A stretch of DNA of 41,727 bases from Proteobacteria bacterium UBA981 (GTDB lineage Bacteria; Pseudomonadota; Gammaproteobacteria; Ga0077536), in assembly GCA_002292285.1 (NCBI GenBank), contig DBBP01000001.1:1-41727 (forward strand). The letters are read 5' to 3'. Below, one piece after another: positions 24,162 to 32,064 of this stretch. Positions within the stretch are counted from its first letter, which is position 1, and the number at the start of each line of letters is the position of its first letter. The notes under the pieces are model-generated. The model ran no database searches. It was not told the origin of the DNA and saw nothing but the letters and a program-made list of their open reading frames with translations. A program made the translations under genes and the position numbers.

Positions 24162-26630
24162 ATGGCGCATTCCAGCCACGTCGCCGAACTCGTAGCCGGA
24201 CTTTCGTTGCTGTTGTTGCTGGCCTCCGCCATCCTCGTGTTGGCGCGAATCATACGGTTGCCCTTTACCGTTGCACTGGTACTCGCAGGCATTGCGGTCG
24301 CTCAACTTTCAGTCCATCTCCCGCTTGGTGCAGCGCGCCTGGTCGATTTCCACATCAGTCCGGACATTATTTTTTATGTGTTTCTGCCGAGTTTGATATT
24401 CGAGTCCGCATTTCATCTTGATGCGCGCCAGTTGCGTGATAATTTGCTGCCGGTACTGACTCTCGCCGTGCCCGGTTTGTTGATCTCAACATTCGTGATC
24501 GCGACCCTCGTGGCCTATCTGACAGACGTACCATTCGCCGCCGCGATGGTGCTCGGCGCGATTCTCTCGGCGACCGATCCGGTCGCCGTCATCGCGCTTT
24601 TTCATCAGCTTGGTGCACCACAACGTTTGACTGTACTCGTTGAAGGGGAGAGCCTGTTCAACGATGCCACGGCGATTGTTGCAGCCAAAATCCTGTTAAG
24701 CGTGGCAGTCGCCGGTTACTTTACTCCAGCGACTGCAGGCAACGCGGTTATTCAGTTCGCGTTGGTCTTTTTCGGTGGTATCGCCGTCGGCTGGTTGCTG
24801 GCGCTTATTGCCGGCTATGTGCTCGGTGCGGTGCACGAGAACCAGGCTATCGAAATATCCATACTGACCACACTGGCCTACTTGTCGTTCGTCATCGCTG
24901 AAGAATTTTTCCATGTCAGCGGCGTCATGGCGACGGTCGCTGCTGGCCTGACCATGGGCGGTTGGGGACGCAGCAAGATCTCTCCCGGCATCGCTGACTA
25001 CATTGAACATTTTTGGGCCTACATTGCCTTTGTCGCCAACGCGCTCATATTTTTGTTGGTGGGCTTGGCGATCGATTTCACGGCTTTGCTGGCGTTCGCC
25101 GATGTGCTGCTGGTGGCGATTGCCGCCATGCTGCTATCGCGCGTATTAGTGATCTACACCCTGGTGCCTGCAGTTGGCCACTTGCCAGGGGCGGAACGAG
25201 TTAGCCGCAGCTATCAGACGGTTATGTTCTGGGGTGGGCTGCGTGGCGCAGTTGCGTTGGCGGTCGTGCTGAGTCTCGGCGATTTCGCCTGGACTGAAGC
25301 GTTTACTGCCGTGGTCATGGGCGCGGTTCTTTTTACACTGGTTGTGCAAGGTCTGAGTATCGAACCGCTGATGCGCTGGTTCGGGCTGGACAAGCCAGCT
25401 GTCGCCGATCAGTTGGCGCTCGAAGAAGTGCGCGTCGAGGCCATCCAAGAGGCCATCCGGCAAATCCCTGCACTCGGTTCCGGTGGTTTGTTTTCGGCCC
25501 CGATTGCTGCGCGCCTGGAAGCCGAACAGCAGCTTGAAATCGACGCCATCCATAACGGGATTGCTGCACTACATGATCAGGAGATCAGCGATGTTCAGGC
25601 TCAGCGTAATCTGTGGATGCGTTGCCTGGCGATCGAGCGCATTGCCTATTACGAATTATTCAGTCGGCACCATATTGATGAACACGCCTACCGAGCGCTT
25701 GACCATGCAACCCGGCAACGCATCGACCAGCTGCGTCATCATGGATTGAAAGCAACGTCATTCGCCGCCTCGTCGCGCGCAACAGGAAAGGCTTGGTGGC
25801 AGCAGCTTTACCGGCGGGTCCCCGGACACCTGGGACAACTATTGCAGTCGCGCAGCGTCGCGCAAGAATACGTTAGGACCTGGGCAGAGTTTCAGGCTTG
25901 TCGCCGGGTGGGTGCGTCACTCGAAGACATGGAAACGGCAGGCACACTGGAACCGGAATTTATGTCGGTGGTAGGCCAGGTTTTTGACGCTCGCCGGAGT
26001 GAGGCGCGCTCCCGACTCGACGACTGGGCAGCGCAATTCCCCGAGTTCGTGAAGGCTATGCAGGGGCGTCTCGCCGAGAGACTAGTCCTACGCGTTGAGT
26101 ACGACGAAATCGCGCGACAGGTCGACAGCGGATTGGTCCCTCACGGACTCGGAGATGGCCTGCTGGAATCACTGGAGGGGCGCATTCGGGAGTTCGGGAC
26201 GCTGACCTACCGTGAGCTCGAGATCGATCCGGTCGAACTCGTGCGCCAGGTTTCTTTTTTCCGTGAATTAACGGCCAAGGATATTGCGCTCGTAGTCAAA
26301 CATTTGAAAAGTCGCACGGTAGCGCCGGGCGAGACGATTATCAGTGAGGGCGAAGCGGGTCGTGCGATGTTTTTCATCGCCCGTGGGGTCGTTCGCGTTT
26401 TGCGCGGCGCGGAAGATGGCGAGCGCCAACTGGCAACCCTTCTTGCCGGCGACTTCTTCGGCGAGATGGCTTTGCTCAGTGATGCGGCGCGCTCGGCTAC
26501 CTGTCGCGCGACTACGGCATGTGCGTTATATGAACTCAGTCGCGCCGACGTCGACAGGGTTATCGCTCAATGTCCGCTGCTGGGCCAAAGTCTTCAACAC
26601 GCGGCGGCGGAACGTCTTGCGGCACAATGA
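24162..26630 (+). CDS. CPA1-family cation/proton antiporter with C-terminal cNMP-binding domain
   Basis: 822 residues. The first ~415 form a NhaP/NHE-type antiporter with about 12-13 membrane segments; SATDPVAVIALF and EGESLFNDATAIV hold the ion-binding Asp residues, and GGLRGAVALAVVLSL is the typical later motif. About 270 residues of helical cytoplasmic linker follow. Residues ~680-800 are a cyclic-nucleotide-binding domain, with PGETIISEGEAGRAMFFIARGVVRVL and a phosphate-binding-cassette-like FFGEMALLSDAARSATCRA. The domain layout resembles SOS1/sperm NHE-like and bacterial NhaP-cNMP fusions, where nucleotide binding can gate exchange. It is 38 bases downstream of the PII-like pair and should belong to the same operon. 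Na+ or K+ preference cannot be told. Confidence 0.92.
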   Translation: MAHSSHVAELVAGLSLLLLLASAILVLARIIRLPFTVALVLAGIAVAQLSVHLPLGAARLVDFHISPDIIFYVFLPSLIFESAFHLDARQLRDNLLPVLTLAVPGLLISTFVIATLVAYLTDVPFAAAMVLGAILSATDPVAVIALFHQLGAPQRLTVLVEGESLFNDATAIVAAKILLSVAVAGYFTPATAGNAVIQFALVFFGGIAVGWLLALIAGYVLGAVHENQAIEISILTTLAYLSFVIAEEFFHVSGVMATVAAGLTMGGWGRSKISPGIADYIEHFWAYIAFVANALIFLLVGLAIDFTALLAFADVLLVAIAAMLLSRVLVIYTLVPAVGHLPGAERVSRSYQTVMFWGGLRGAVALAVVLSLGDFAWTEAFTAVVMGAVLFTLVVQGLSIEPLMRWFGLDKPAVADQLALEEVRVEAIQEAIRQIPALGSGGLFSAPIAARLEAEQQLEIDAIHNGIAALHDQEISDVQAQRNLWMRCLAIERIAYYELFSRHHIDEHAYRALDHATRQRIDQLRHHGLKATSFAASSRATGKAWWQQLYRRVPGHLGQLLQSRSVAQEYVRTWAEFQACRRVGASLEDMETAGTLEPEFMSVVGQVFDARRSEARSRLDDWAAQFPEFVKAMQGRLAERLVLRVEYDEIARQVDSGLVPHGLGDGLLESLEGRIREFGTLTYRELEIDPVELVRQVSFFRELTAKDIALVVKHLKSRTVAPGETIISEGEAGRAMFFIARGVVRVLRGAEDGERQLATLLAGDFFGEMALLSDAARSATCRATTACALYELSRADVDRVIAQCPLLGQSLQHAAAERLAAQ

Positions 26631-26919
26631 GCACGATTTGGATGATGCGGTTTACAGCATTGACAGGATGTCGGTGCGCGTGGGCAGGTTTTCATTGCGC
26701 GCTCACCGGATGGCGCCGGTAACGCGCTGCGGCTGGTTGCGGTTTTCGTATGTCGGTGAAATCGGAAACTGTATTCGCGGGCACGTTGATTAAGCGGTTC
26801 GCAAGCGCGTTGAAGCCTAATCTCGATCGGGTTCACCATCAGTGTGCTGGAGCTGCGCGCTCGGATATGCGCACCATCGCTTTTTGACCAGACTGGGTGC
26901 TCACATTACCGTACCCATC

Positions 26920-26964
26920 TCACCGGCATATGGAAAGCTAAATTGCAGCAAATTCACCGGCATA
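26920..26964 (+). repeat. Two direct repeats (TCACCGGCATA) upstream of flp
   Basis: TCACCGGCATA occurs at 26920-26930 and 26954-26964, start to start 34 bases, about three helical turns. They lie roughly 60-100 bases ahead of the predicted flp transcription start, so they could be tandem activator sites. Confidence 0.45.
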
Positions 26965-26986
26965 ACGGTAATACGCCGCCATCTTG

Positions 26987-27016
26987 TTGTTGGCTAATCA
27001 ACTCGTTTCGTATAAG
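26987..27016 (+). promoter_or_regulatory. Candidate sigma-70 promoter for flp
   Basis: TATAAG at 27011-27016 with TTGTTG at 26987-26992 (18-base spacer). The -35 match is poor, which would fit an activated promoter. Start expected near 27023, about 60 bases before the flp start. Confidence 0.4.
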
Positions 27017-27084
27017 GTCGCGGGCAGTGTTGAAATGAAATTTCACGGCGGTCTGGTATCGCGACAACTACTTGGAGAACTACG

Positions 27085-27330
27085 ATGTTGAAACAAAAGC
27101 TCAAACAGCTCGGTCAGGGCATGACGGAGTACATCATTATCGTCGCGCTAATTGCGATTGCGGCCATCGCAATCTACGGCTTTTTTGGCGACACGATTCG
27201 CGGTCAGATGGGCATCATGACTGCGGAACTCGCGGGAACGACCAACACCGCAGATTTTGAAGATGTGCAAGACGAAGCATCAACGGCGCAGCGTGGGTTG
27301 ACCGATTTTTCCCAGAACACGGCCGAGTAA
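27085..27330 (+). CDS. flp: Flp-type pilin (major Tad pilus subunit)
   Basis: 81 residues. The leader MLKQKLKQLG is followed by QGMTEY and a hydrophobic helix (IIIVALIAIAAIAIYGFFG): the Flp prepilin signature, with cleavage after the Gly and Glu at mature position 5. The C-terminal part is short and polar. A GGAG ribosome site lies eight bases ahead of the ATG. As first gene of the Tad locus with its own upstream promoter, it is expected to be the most abundant product; the hairpin just behind it could limit expression of downstream genes. The needed prepilin peptidase is not in this window. Confidence 0.93.
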   Translation: MLKQKLKQLGQGMTEYIIIVALIAIAAIAIYGFFGDTIRGQMGIMTAELAGTTNTADFEDVQDEASTAQRGLTDFSQNTAE

Positions 27331-27353
27331 TCTTCCGGTTTCGCCTGCCAGCG

Positions 27354-27392
27354 GCGTGACGGACATCTCTCACACGTGAGCGTCCGTCACGC
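27354..27392 (+). promoter_or_regulatory. Strong nested hairpin covering the start codon of the TadG-like gene
   Basis: GCGTGACGGAC (27354-27364) pairs perfectly with GTCCGTCACGC (27382-27392). Inside, CTCAC (27369-27373) pairs with GTGAG (27376-27380), whose first three bases are the GTG start codon of the next gene. In mRNA this would hide the start and could also pause transcription after flp. Confidence 0.6.
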
Positions 27393-29565
27393 GGATAATC
27401 TGCGCCGCCGGCGGTGTGTTAACCGGCAACTTCCGAAGCATCAGCGCGGCCAGGCCGCATTGATGACCTACCTGTTCGCCGTCGTTTTGGTCGTGTCAGC
27501 GTTGTCTCTGTTTCGTACCGGGCGGCTCACCTCCGATAAAATGGAGATGCAGAACGCCGCAGACGCACTCGCCTACAGTGTCTCCACCGTTGAGGCACGC
27601 GACCTCAATTTCGCCGCCTACACAAACCGCGCCATGGTCGCCAACGAAGTCGCCATCGGGCAGGCGATTGGCATGGCGTCGTGGGCTTATCACTGGAAAT
27701 CCATCGGCGATTTTCTGCTCGAATACAACAAATACCTGACTGGTCCGACGCTCGGCATCTCAAACACCGTGCTGACCCCATTGGCAGCTGGTTTTCAAAC
27801 CACTGGCGGTTTCTTTATCACCCTCATGCGCGGCTACGCCAAAGCCATGACGGCAGTGAATCACAACGTCAACAAGGGCTATGGCATTGCCCAGCAGATT
27901 TATCATCTCGCCAGTATCGTCAACACGCTGGGGTTGCTCGATGAATCAATAAAGGCCAACGCACCCGATGGCGCGCATATGTCCGGCTACGGCGTATTGA
28001 TGCTGCTCGCACATCTATCGACCTACGGTGGTTTGCCGGTTCCGGTGACTGAAAAATTTACCCGTTCCTATAATCCCGCAGCCCCTGCAACCAGTATCTC
28101 CCAACTCGATAATTCCGATCCGGACGACGCGGACGCTGCGGATTCAGACACTTACGGTTACGGGCGTCTTTCTTCGCTGATTTATAACTCCGGCGACCCG
28201 TTTACCAAGGGGCACCACAATCCTCCGTATCACGAGGACGAAGACCTGACCGGGCGCGGCTGGATCATTAATTTTTTCAGCATGATGCGTGATGCCGGCC
28301 TGCTGCCGGCGCCCGAGCGCGTGAGTTTCGGCGTCGGACCGCTAAGTGGGTACGGCGAGTTTGGCGTTTATGACAATTCAGATCTCACTGACTCTGCCGG
28401 ACAGAGCCTCGGTGATGGCTGGCTGGGCTTCGCGATAGGGGCTAGCGCCGACTTCGGCGTGATCGGCGCAAGTCTCGATTTTTATTTGCAATTGCGCATT
28501 CGTATGTTGCGCGAAGGCGGTAGTGAGATACGCGCGACCATCCCGATTGCGGGGACCGACAAAGACAAAGCTGCCGGTGACCTTTTTTCCTGGTCGAGCG
28601 CGGATTCAACTAACTTCGATCTGGGATTTCGTGGCGGCGGCGGTTTCGACGCCTGGATCAAAATTCCTTTCGTAGGAAAGATTGATCTAATTAGTGCAGA
28701 TGTCGATCTCACTGTCGCCAATGAACGCATGTTTCTCGGCGTCAGTTTCGGCGGGTCGGGATCCGGTTGCAGTGAACCAGAAGATCCGGATGAAGAGCCC
28801 GAATGTGGCGACGTTGACGAAGACGCCGACATCGTGATTTACGACGGTTCGTTTCCGACTTCGGCGCCCCTTGGCGCGGCATTCACGTGGACCGGCAAAA
28901 CGACCGGCACGAAAAAGAACGCTTTGACTGCGGCACCGCAGCATATGGCGACGCAAGTTGATTTACCGTTGCCATTTGATACGCCGACCGGGCCGATTCC
29001 GAACGACGCCTACGGTCACGCCGCTCAGCGTCTGCTGGGTTGGTACTACCCGCCGAGTCTGCCCGCGTCAGGCGTCTATTGGCAACCGTCGTTACCCACC
29101 ATGGCGACGCAGAATGTCGGCAGCTCGTACGGCGGGTTACCGCGCTACCTCGACACGACGGGCGCAGAACCGCTCTACAAAACCGGTGGACCATTTTTTA
29201 TCGCGGCACTGACGCTCGATCAGGATGATTTCGATGACGAGCACTACGACACTGCGCCGGGTAATCGCCCGGTCGACCGCTTCCAGCTCGACGAATCGTT
29301 TGCGTGGGACTCGTTGTCGGCGGTGGCAAAATCGGAAGTCTATTTCGACCGGCCATTGGACATCACCTACTTCGCACGCGGAGATGGCTACGTCGAGCAC
29401 GGCAGTGCATTTAACCCTTATTGGCAAGCCCATTTGATTGAAACAAGCCATGCCGATCGGGTGATCGCGTTGTTGCTTCAACACGGCGAGCTCGCGCAGG
29501 GCATTTCCTTCGGTCCGGACCTGGACGGGCTAGTGACCTGGATGAGCGCGACGTTGGGGTTCTGA
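27376..29565 (+). CDS. TadG-like pilus assembly protein
   Basis: 729 residues from GTG 27376, the only suitable start ahead of the conserved RGQAALMTYL segment. A Tad/TadG-type N-terminal membrane helix (about residues 25-52: RGQAALMTYLFAVVLVVSALSLFRTGRL) precedes a long extracytoplasmic region with the typical ALAYSVSTVEARDLNFAAYTNRAMVANEVAIGQ. The Glu at mature position 5 of prepilins is absent, so it is probably anchored and not processed. TadG proteins take part in Flp pilus biogenesis at the envelope. The large outer part is Gly/Asp-rich and otherwise unrecognised. TadE follows one base later. It is unusually large for the family. Confidence 0.8.
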   Translation: MSVRHADNLRRRRCVNRQLPKHQRGQAALMTYLFAVVLVVSALSLFRTGRLTSDKMEMQNAADALAYSVSTVEARDLNFAAYTNRAMVANEVAIGQAIGMASWAYHWKSIGDFLLEYNKYLTGPTLGISNTVLTPLAAGFQTTGGFFITLMRGYAKAMTAVNHNVNKGYGIAQQIYHLASIVNTLGLLDESIKANAPDGAHMSGYGVLMLLAHLSTYGGLPVPVTEKFTRSYNPAAPATSISQLDNSDPDDADAADSDTYGYGRLSSLIYNSGDPFTKGHHNPPYHEDEDLTGRGWIINFFSMMRDAGLLPAPERVSFGVGPLSGYGEFGVYDNSDLTDSAGQSLGDGWLGFAIGASADFGVIGASLDFYLQLRIRMLREGGSEIRATIPIAGTDKDKAAGDLFSWSSADSTNFDLGFRGGGGFDAWIKIPFVGKIDLISADVDLTVANERMFLGVSFGGSGSGCSEPEDPDEEPECGDVDEDADIVIYDGSFPTSAPLGAAFTWTGKTTGTKKNALTAAPQHMATQVDLPLPFDTPTGPIPNDAYGHAAQRLLGWYYPPSLPASGVYWQPSLPTMATQNVGSSYGGLPRYLDTTGAEPLYKTGGPFFIAALTLDQDDFDDEHYDTAPGNRPVDRFQLDESFAWDSLSAVAKSEVYFDRPLDITYFARGDGYVEHGSAFNPYWQAHLIETSHADRVIALLLQHGELAQGISFGPDLDGLVTWMSATLGF

Positions 29566-29566
29566 T

Positions 29567-30787
29567 ATGAGTTCGACTAGCAGACACCCCCGACAAACCG
29601 GTCAGGCCATGACGGAGTTTTTGATCAGCGCTGCATTCGTGCTGATGCCGTTGTTTGTATTTATACCGATGCTCGGCAAGTACATCGATTTCAAGCATGC
29701 GGCAATTCAGGCGGCGCGCTACCAGGCTTGGGAATATACGGCGTGGTACGCGGACACTGGCCAGCGCGACATCCTCGAGAACTTCAATACGGGTGAGGCG
29801 AGTTTCTATATCCCTGAGAAATCGCTCGCTGTGACCCAGCACGAATCCTACGTCCGCACCATGAGCACTGTCGGCCGTTATGAGGCTGTGGATACTGACG
29901 AGGGCGCTTTCGGCGCTATTCGACCCATCAAATTTGAGGATCACACGCAGACTTACTATTCCAATGTGCTGTGGAAAGATTACCGCGGCTTGCCATTTTT
30001 TAGTGGCACGAGTATCAACACGGCGGAAACAGACGACGACACGCCGACCATCACCGTGTTCGGGGTCGACGTCGGTTCCTGGTTGAATACGCTTGTGGAC
30101 GTCATGGATGCCGGCTTCGACGCGATATCGGCCATCATCAATCTGGTTTCCTCGCATTCGCGAAACAATCAGTCCAACGGGTCCACGCTGGAAGGCGCCG
30201 ATGAGGTGTTTGCCGGCAGCCCTGGTTTTTCGGCGATGAACACCAACGGTTACACGCATGTCGATTTCGATGCCTTGGCGACTGTCTACAATCGTGGTGT
30301 TGGCTTGCGCGCCGGCGGTGATCTCAATCAGCTCGGTGGCGATGTTTCCACGTACGAACTTGGTTTCAACGCCAAGGCTGGTGTGCTCGCTGACGGCTGG
30401 AACGCAGGCGGCACAGCGCATACCTATCTCCAGGTTGGCGGCGCGACGCCGTCAACCCTGGTCAACGAGTTGCTCAATCTGCCCGGACTTAGCGAAATAT
30501 GGGATTTGGTCAGCTTTATTGCGCCGGAACTGTCGCGCTGCGATCCGGGCGGTCCAGCGACGCCACCTGATCCATTAATTAAGTCACCGCTAGCCGCCCC
30601 CGAAGGACACCTGTGGCTCGGTTATATTGATGGTGATGTAGTCCATCCGGATCGCTTGTCTGTCCTCGACGAAGACCCGGACGAGCGTCTCGGCTCGCAT
30701 GCGTGCGACGCCAGCGGGCGCTGTATCTGGGACGACGACGTGCAAGCGCTGGATCCGCAGATGTCACATTCGCCATGCAATTTGTGA
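29567..30787 (+). CDS. TadE-family pseudopilin
   Basis: 406 residues, ATG one base after the previous stop. The N-terminus TGQAMTEFLISAAFVLMPLFVFIPML is a TadE/prepilin-like signature: cleavage site G-QAMTEF with Glu at position 5. A conserved IQAARYQAWEYTAWY stretch follows the helix, as in TadE-like proteins. The rest is a soluble extracytoplasmic domain of unknown fold, longer than usual (TadE is often about 150-200). The next gene starts in a TGATG overlap. Confidence 0.82.
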   Translation: MSSTSRHPRQTGQAMTEFLISAAFVLMPLFVFIPMLGKYIDFKHAAIQAARYQAWEYTAWYADTGQRDILENFNTGEASFYIPEKSLAVTQHESYVRTMSTVGRYEAVDTDEGAFGAIRPIKFEDHTQTYYSNVLWKDYRGLPFFSGTSINTAETDDDTPTITVFGVDVGSWLNTLVDVMDAGFDAISAIINLVSSHSRNNQSNGSTLEGADEVFAGSPGFSAMNTNGYTHVDFDALATVYNRGVGLRAGGDLNQLGGDVSTYELGFNAKAGVLADGWNAGGTAHTYLQVGGATPSTLVNELLNLPGLSEIWDLVSFIAPELSRCDPGGPATPPDPLIKSPLAAPEGHLWLGYIDGDVVHPDRLSVLDEDPDERLGSHACDASGRCIWDDDVQALDPQMSHSPCNL

Positions 30788-31503
30788 TGCGAAGCAACAC
30801 TGCCCGGCGCAGCGTGCTGGTCGTGGTTGCGCTAGTCGCGTCGCTATTTCTCGCCGATCCTGCCTTTGCTCGACCACCAGACTTTCCGGCTCCCGACGAC
30901 GCCAAAGTGAGTGTGGTATCCGAGAACATGATGGTACAGGGTCGTAACATGTCCGTGCGTGCCTTCATCAGCAAAGACTCGGTCGACGACATCGTCGAAT
31001 TTTACAAAAACCTGTGGGAGCGTCCGCCGGTTAAAAACGCCCCAGGTTTCGCCTACGAACCCACCGCCATTGCGCCGTGGCGGCTGGTCACTCGTGTTGA
31101 GGATGGCTATGTGATGACCGTGCAGGTTCAGGAACACATCCAGTCCGGGTCGTACGGCTATCTGGCTCTCGGACGCTTGCCTGAACCTGGCGACGGACCC
31201 GCGGCGGCGCCTGAACCACCCGCCATGGACGGCAGCACGGTGTTGTCCAATGTCATCAGTGACGACGCCGGCAAGGGTGCACAGACTGCCATGGTCGAAA
31301 ACGAATTTTCAATCGACAGCAACGTGAATTTTTATCGTAACGAATATTCCGGATGGGGCGTCGATATCGATCAGGCGATGGGGCACAACAAACTACATGC
31401 ACTTGGATTTCGACGCGGGCGTGAACAGGTCATTGTCACGATTCAAAGCAGTCGCGAGGGTTCACGTATAGTGATAAACTCCGTCAAGCATGACCTGCTG
31501 TAA
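30787..31503 (+). CDS. Secreted protein of the Tad locus, function unknown
   Basis: 238 residues from the ATG overlapping the TadE stop (TGATG); an ATG 12 bases earlier is in frame, but this one gives a classical signal peptide (MRSNTARRSVLVVVALVASLFLADPAFA). The mature part is a soluble periplasmic domain with two similar halves by feel (VVSENMMVQGRNMSVRAFIS and AMVENEFSIDSNVNFYRNEYSGWG); I do not recognise a family. It lies between a tadE and a second pilin gene, in a tightly packed operon, so a role in pilus assembly is likely but unproven. Confidence 0.75.
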   Translation: MRSNTARRSVLVVVALVASLFLADPAFARPPDFPAPDDAKVSVVSENMMVQGRNMSVRAFISKDSVDDIVEFYKNLWERPPVKNAPGFAYEPTAIAPWRLVTRVEDGYVMTVQVQEHIQSGSYGYLALGRLPEPGDGPAAAPEPPAMDGSTVLSNVISDDAGKGAQTAMVENEFSIDSNVNFYRNEYSGWGVDIDQAMGHNKLHALGFRRGREQVIVTIQSSREGSRIVINSVKHDLL

Positions 31504-31509
31504 CAATTG

Positions 31510-31953
31510 GTGGATAAAGTTCTGAGCATCTTCACTGCACAGCGACGCGTGCGCCAGGCCGGCCAGGGCATGGTCGAGTATCTCGTCATCTTGTCTTTCG
31601 GCGTCATGATGCTGATGGGGCCAGGCGGCGACGTGCTGCTGGATTTGGCCGCAGTGATGAAGAACAAGTACCGGGGGTATTCCTACTCTCTGTCGATGTC
31701 CGCGCTACCAGAGTTCTCGACCGGGCCAGAATACCGTGATTACATCGAAGGCCTTGGACTTACTCCTGAGGTCGACGAGGATACGCTGGTTCGCTTAACC
31801 CTTGACCCGGTTCAAGAGAACGTTACTGCCGCATTGGAACCGTTCAACAACGCCTACTCGAAATTTACCGACGTTAAAGATCTGCTCGGTGATTTTGAAA
31901 ATCTTGATGATCTGGCAGTCCAGATGGCTACAGACGCGATTTCACCATTTTGA
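31510..31953 (+). CDS. Second Flp-like pilin (large, probable minor pilin)
   Basis: 147 residues from GTG 31510 (TTG 31507 is also possible), six bases after the preceding stop. The motif AGQGMVEYLVILSFGVMMLMGPGGDVLLDL has the Flp cleavage pattern G-QGMVEY with Glu5 and Tyr6, followed by a weaker hydrophobic helix. A ~100-residue acidic C-terminal domain replaces the short tail of normal Flp, so it may be a minor or tip pilin. No ribosome site; translation is likely coupled to the gene before it. Confidence 0.75.
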   Translation: MDKVLSIFTAQRRVRQAGQGMVEYLVILSFGVMMLMGPGGDVLLDLAAVMKNKYRGYSYSLSMSALPEFSTGPEYRDYIEGLGLTPEVDEDTLVRLTLDPVQENVTAALEPFNNAYSKFTDVKDLLGDFENLDDLAVQMATDAISPF

Positions 31954-32064
31954 ACTACTCCAGTCGTTGCGCTCGCCACGAGAATGGCGAGGCCACGGCC
32001 GGTACCTGAATAACCTAATACATCGTCGGCGTTCGAGCCGGAACAGGTGGAGGACACGAGTCGC

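Larger units (their letters stand above)
26631..27084. other. Intergenic region ahead of the Tad locus
   Basis: About 450 bases without a convincing gene; the frame crossing from 26344 is a shadow of the antiporter gene. It contains two direct repeats and the likely flp promoter, listed separately. Confidence 0.6.
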
